This document shows, piece by piece, positions 6,571 through 9,561 of a stretch of 9,561 bases of DNA. Position 1 is the stretch's first letter; each line of letters opens with the position of its first letter. A program made the translations under genes and the position numbers. A model generated the notes under the pieces. That model worked only from the letters and a program-made list of their open reading frames with translations, did no database searches and was not told where the DNA came from. The stretch comes from an uncultured Butyricicoccus sp. (GTDB lineage: Bacteria > Bacillota > Clostridia > Oscillospirales > Butyricicoccaceae). The stretch covers positions 1-9,561 of the forward strand of contig CANPPM010000093.1 of assembly GCA_947575935.1 (NCBI GenBank), written 5' to 3'.

Positions 6571-7482
6571 TCAGGGCTTTTCCCGATCCCGCCACAGGCG
6601 CAGGACCTCGGAGAAGCGGGACGAGCGGGCGCTGGGGTTGGCGCGAAGCAGAGCGCGGTAATGCCGCTCCCTGTGCCGGAGGTGTTCGGCGATGGCGGCC
6701 TCGGCGGCGGCGAGGCGGCGCCGTATCAGCGCATGCGCGTCTTCCTCCGCGTTCGTCCGTGCGCGAAGCTCTGCCTTGGCCGCTTCCAGACGTCCATGCA
6801 GTTCGTCCTGCGCGGTTACAGCGCGTTCATGCAGATCTTCCTGTGTCTGCCGGATTTGAGCGCGCAGATCTTTGAGCAGATCCTGTGCTTCGTATACGCC
6901 AAGCTGAAGCTGGAGCCGCAGTTCGTCGGCTTCGGCGCGCAGTTTTTCCAGCTCTTTCAGTACGCCTGCAAATTCGAAAGCTGCCTTGGAGGAGATTACG
7001 GTATCGCAGACAAACCAGATGCTGACCGTGAGCCCGGCCGCTGCAGCCGCCTGGGGAGGCAGGCCGGTAATAAAATTTGCTGCCGGTCTGTGCAGCACGT
7101 AGGCAAGCAGCAGCGACAGGAAGCCCCAGGCAATGGAACTGTCCAGGCAGATGCGGCCCTGGAATTGAAAACGGTGTTCGGAATAATCCCAGTACTTGAC
7201 CTTGAACAAGGCTTCCATCAGGACGCCTACCGCGTATTCGAAGGCGGTGGCCGTGACCAGCCCGGCGGCATAGACCGCGGCAGGATGCCCAAGCAGCGGC
7301 AGGGAGACATGCAGGATGATGGTTGCGCCAAAGCCATATATCGGCAGCAGCGGCCCCTTCAAAAAGCCGCGGTTGACAAAGCGTCGCTGCTGGACGGAAA
7401 CGACAATCGATTCGAAAACCCAGCCGCAGAAACTGTAAATATAAAAGACCAGCAGCCATTGCAAGGGGGTATAAGCATACAT
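6571..7482 (-). CDS. CmpB-like putative ABC-type membrane protein with coiled-coil tail
   Basis: A 303-residue protein of the PF06541 type (putative ABC transporter type IV, CmpB-like). Hallmarks are YIYSFCGWVFES (14-25), NRGFLKGPLLPIYGFGA (37-53), YWDYS (97-101) and GRICLDSSIAWG (109-120). About five TM helices fill residues 8-165. From about 170 to 285 there is a long charged Ala/Glu/Arg/Leu helix predicted as coiled coil, then a basic tail. The family's biochemical role is not established, and the transporter label is provisional. The ATG at 7482 has GGAG about 11 nt upstream. It lies 48 nt after the ABC exporter gene on the same strand, with no hairpin between, so the two are probably cotranscribed and may work together. 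The coiled coil suggests self-assembly or docking on the cytoplasmic side (inference). Confidence 0.85.
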   Translation of the reverse strand: MYAYTPLQWLLVFYIYSFCGWVFESIVVSVQQRRFVNRGFLKGPLLPIYGFGATIILHVSLPLLGHPAAVYAAGLVTATAFEYAVGVLMEALFKVKYWDYSEHRFQFQGRICLDSSIAWGFLSLLLAYVLHRPAANFITGLPPQAAAAAGLTVSIWFVCDTVISSKAAFEFAGVLKELEKLRAEADELRLQLQLGVYEAQDLLKDLRAQIRQTQEDLHERAVTAQDELHGRLEAAKAELRARTNAEEDAHALIRRRLAAAEAAIAEHLRHRERHYRALLRANPSARSSRFSEVLRLWRDREKP

Positions 7483-7530
7483 GATTTTATGACTCCATTA
7501 TCAGGTGGTCCGGATGGAAGGCATTCGGGT

Positions 7531-9279
7531 TTATGCCTCTTCTGCAAAGCGGTGGAGGGCGGCGTAAACGCCGTTCCGGCCGAGCAGTTCTTCGTGGCGG
7601 CCTTGCTCGGCGACGCCGTCCTCGGTCAGTACGACGATGTTGTCCGCACCGCGGATGGTGGTCAGGCGATGGGCGATTGTGATGACCGTGCGCCCCTCAG
7701 ACAGGCGGGAAAGGCTTTGCTGTACCAGCCGTTCGCTTTCGTTGTCAAGTGCGGAGGTCGCCTCGTCCAGGATCAGGATGGGCGGGTTTTTCAGAAATAC
7801 TCGTGCAATGGAAATGCGCTGTTTCTGCCCGCCGGATAATTTGACCCCGCGTTCGCCCACATAGGTCTCGTAGCCATCGGGCGTTTGCAGGATGAAGTCG
7901 TGCGCCCCCGCTTTTTTTGCTGCCTCTACGACTTCCTCGCGGGTTGCATCCGGGCGGCCATAGAGGATATTTTCATAAATTGTACCGGAGAACAAATAAA
8001 CTTCCTGCTGTACAATGCCGATGTTCCGCCGAAGGGAACGCAGAGAGAGTGTGCGCACGTCGTGCCCATCGATGGTGAGGCTGCCGCCGGTGACATCATA
8101 GAAGCGGGGGATCAGGTTGCAGATGGTGGTTTTGCCTCCGCCGGAGGGGCCGACCAGCGCAACCGACCGGCCTGCCGGGATCTCCAGATCCAAACGGTCA
8201 AGGATTGGATGCCCCGGGTCGTCGGCATAGGCGAAGGAGACCTGACTGAAACAAATGTCGCCCCGCACTGTCTCAAGGGAAACTGCGTTTTGGGGCTCCT
8301 CGATATCGGGTTTTTCATCCATAATCTCAAAAAATCGTTCAATACCAGTCATCCCGCGCTGAAATTGTTCGGTAAATTCGATAATGCGGCGGATGGTCGC
8401 AAGCAGTGTGGCTACATACATCACATAGGCTGTCAGATCGGCCGGGGTAATCGCGCCGGTGGTCATTGCAAAGCCGCCCGCCAGGATGACCGCCAGATAC
8501 ATCAGCCCGTCAAAAACGCGGGTTGTGGCGTGAAAACCGGCCATCCAACGATAGTTGTCCCGCTTGAGATGGAGCCATAGGGCATTTCCTGCGCCAAATT
8601 TTTCGATTTCGCGCTGTTCGCCCGTGAACGATTTGACCACCCGTACGCCCAGCAGGGAATCCTCGACCTGGGCGTTGATTTCGCCTACCTGTGCGCGGTT
8701 CTGCCGGAACGTGCGCCGCATGCCCGTGTTAAAGGCCGATGAACACAGGATCATCAGCGGTACCATCAGAAAAATCAGCAGGGTCAGCGGAATGTTGATG
8801 GTGCAGAGGATGCCGAAGGATACTGCGATCTTCAGCCCTGCGACAAAAAATTCTTCCGGGCAATGGTGGGCGAATTCGGTGACGTCGAACAGGTCGGAGG
8901 TGATGCGCGCCATAATCTGCCCGACCTTGGTGTTGGCAAAATAATGGAAAGAGAGCGTTTGCAGGTGCTCAAACAGGTCGGTGCGCATATCGGTTTCGAT
9001 CATGGCGCCCATGACGTGCCCACGGTTGCACATAAAATAATAGGCAGCGACGTCGATGACCCGCAGCAGCAGGTATACCGCCCCGACCCGCAGCACAAGC
9101 CCGGCCGATAGCAGGGAAACATCCTCCATGCCGGTCTGTGCCAGATAGCGTACCAGCAGGGGAAGCACGATTTCACACAGCGCGGTTAGCCCCGCGCAAA
9201 ATAGATCCAGGCAGAAAATGCCTAGATAGCGTTTGAAATAAGGTGCGAAACGCTTGAGCAGCGCAGGTGTGGAATGCAC
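7531..9279 (-). CDS. ABC exporter half-transporter (fused permease and ATPase)
   Basis: A 582-residue fused protein of the MsbA/multidrug-exporter type. An N-terminal six-helix TM domain (about residues 15-305) is followed by an ATPase domain (about 340-575). Seen in order: A-loop Tyr351, Walker A GPSGGGKTT (377-385), Q-loop Gln425, signature LSGGQ (481-485), Walker B ILILDE ending at D505-E506, D-loop SALD (509-512) and switch His537 in AHR. All ATPase residues are intact. It should act as a dimer in the cytoplasmic membrane; it is probably a homodimer since no second half-transporter is adjacent. The substrate is unknown. The SDLFDVTEFAHHCPEEFF segment (128-145) recalls the uncharacterised YwjA-like group. 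The start is GTG at 9279, set by GGGAGGG (9287-9293) 7 nt upstream. Confidence 0.95.
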   Translation of the reverse strand: MHSTPALLKRFAPYFKRYLGIFCLDLFCAGLTALCEIVLPLLVRYLAQTGMEDVSLLSAGLVLRVGAVYLLLRVIDVAAYYFMCNRGHVMGAMIETDMRTDLFEHLQTLSFHYFANTKVGQIMARITSDLFDVTEFAHHCPEEFFVAGLKIAVSFGILCTINIPLTLLIFLMVPLMILCSSAFNTGMRRTFRQNRAQVGEINAQVEDSLLGVRVVKSFTGEQREIEKFGAGNALWLHLKRDNYRWMAGFHATTRVFDGLMYLAVILAGGFAMTTGAITPADLTAYVMYVATLLATIRRIIEFTEQFQRGMTGIERFFEIMDEKPDIEEPQNAVSLETVRGDICFSQVSFAYADDPGHPILDRLDLEIPAGRSVALVGPSGGGKTTICNLIPRFYDVTGGSLTIDGHDVRTLSLRSLRRNIGIVQQEVYLFSGTIYENILYGRPDATREEVVEAAKKAGAHDFILQTPDGYETYVGERGVKLSGGQKQRISIARVFLKNPPILILDEATSALDNESERLVQQSLSRLSEGRTVITIAHRLTTIRGADNIVVLTEDGVAEQGRHEELLGRNGVYAALHRFAEEA

Positions 9280-9386
9280 AGGAAATCCCTCCCAAGATGT
9301 TCTGACGATGCGCTGAAAGGCGCGGGGGCGGTATGTGGGGGAAGCCCACGGGCCGCCGTTATGCCGCAGCCTCCTGATGAACCCTT

Positions 9387-9415
9387 ATTTTATCATGCCC
9401 GACAGAATTCGTCAA
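9387..9415 (-). promoter_or_regulatory. sigma-A promoter of the ABC exporter operon
   Basis: On the minus strand: TTGACG (9415-9410), a 17-nt spacer, then TAAAAT (9392-9387). One mismatch in each box and ideal spacing. The expected start near 9380 gives a leader of about 100 nt before the GTG at 9279. A small GTGGG/CCCAC hairpin (9335-9349) lies in the leader; no known riboswitch was recognised. Confidence 0.8.
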
Positions 9416-9475
9416 ATCCCAAAAGGCGGCTGCCGGCCGGTATTTGCGGGAAAGAGGCCGGGCAAGCCCGTAAAA

Positions 9476-9508
9476 ATACAAAAAAGCCATTCCGGATCGG
9501 AATGGCTT
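9476..9508 (-). terminator. terminator of the tRNA-Gly gene
   Basis: On the minus strand AAAGCCATTCCG (9509-9498 side) pairs with its complement (9494-9483) as a 12-bp stem with a 3-nt loop (9495-9497). It is followed by TTTTTTGTATTTTT running down to about 9472. The stem begins at the last base of the encoded CCA, so tRNA and terminator are directly joined. It also insulates the ABC promoter downstream. Confidence 0.88.
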
Positions 9509-9561
9509 TGGAGCGGATGACGAGGCTCGAACTCGCTACCTCCACCTTGGCAAGGTGGCGC
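9509..9561 (-). tRNA. tRNA-Gly (anticodon GCC), 5' part outside the window
   Basis: On the minus strand the window edge holds the anticodon arm CCACC-TTGCCAA-GGTGG, with anticodon GCC reading glycine GGC/GGU codons. It also holds a short variable region, the T arm GCGAG-TTCGAGC-CTCGT, the acceptor 3' strand CATCCGC, discriminator T and an encoded CCA (9511-9509). The acceptor 5' strand and the D arm lie beyond 9561. Because CCA is encoded, maturation needs only 3' trimming. Confidence 0.93.

Noticed and set aside
6526..7839. 437-codon open frame on the plus strand opposite the CmpB-like and ABC genes
   Set aside because: Both minus-strand genes share the same codon register, so this is their in-register complement. 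It has no good ribosome site, and the real genes have full family motifs.
1..9561. Insertion sequences, prophage genes, CRISPR arrays, toxin-antitoxin pairs
   Set aside because: No transposase, integrase, evenly spaced repeats or known toxin motifs. The HTH/membrane pair does not show a recognisable toxin.

Overview
The window looks like chromosomal DNA from a GC-rich Firmicute, probably a gut Clostridia (Oscillospirales/Ruminococcaceae type). This is inferred from several features: a class II galactose-1-phosphate uridylyltransferase, a single-chain (alpha2) glycyl-tRNA synthetase, an LtaS-like sulfatase-fold enzyme, strong AGGAGG-type ribosome binding sites, consensus sigma-A promoters and U-tailed intrinsic terminators. 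No mobile element, prophage, CRISPR array or clear sign of transfer was found. Most of the window is ordinary core or housekeeping content.

Left part, plus strand (2-3562): the 3' ~95% of galT (Leloir pathway) enters from the left edge. A 70-residue zinc-ribbon protein follows, then a strong terminator (1841-1883). A separate unit comes next: a near-consensus promoter (1957-1984), a ~64-nt leader with two tandem hairpins and no room for a T-box, glyS, and a terminator (3531-3562).

Middle part, plus strand (3630-6492): a five-TM LtaS-like phosphoglycerol-transferase/sulfatase protein. After a 144-nt gap comes a small unit: a 70-residue Cro/C1-type HTH regulator whose stop overlaps the start (ATGA) of an unrecognised 124-residue membrane protein. 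One base after that gene's stop is a 21-codon ORF with its own Shine-Dalgarno sequence. The unit ends at a hairpin (6461-6492) with A/T tracts on both sides that can serve both strands.

Right part, minus strand (9561-6571): a tRNA-Gly(GCC) cut by the window edge, with its 12-bp terminator hairpin abutting the encoded CCA. Next is a consensus sigma-A promoter (9415 to 9387) driving a GTG-started half-size ABC exporter, then 48 nt downstream a CmpB-like (PF06541-type) membrane protein with a long C-terminal coiled coil. The last two genes probably form one operon.

The least explained parts are the HTH/membrane-protein/mini-ORF cassette and the pairing of an ABC half-transporter with a coiled-coil CmpB-like protein. 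Neither is strong evidence of a new system; both are worth a neighbourhood comparison.
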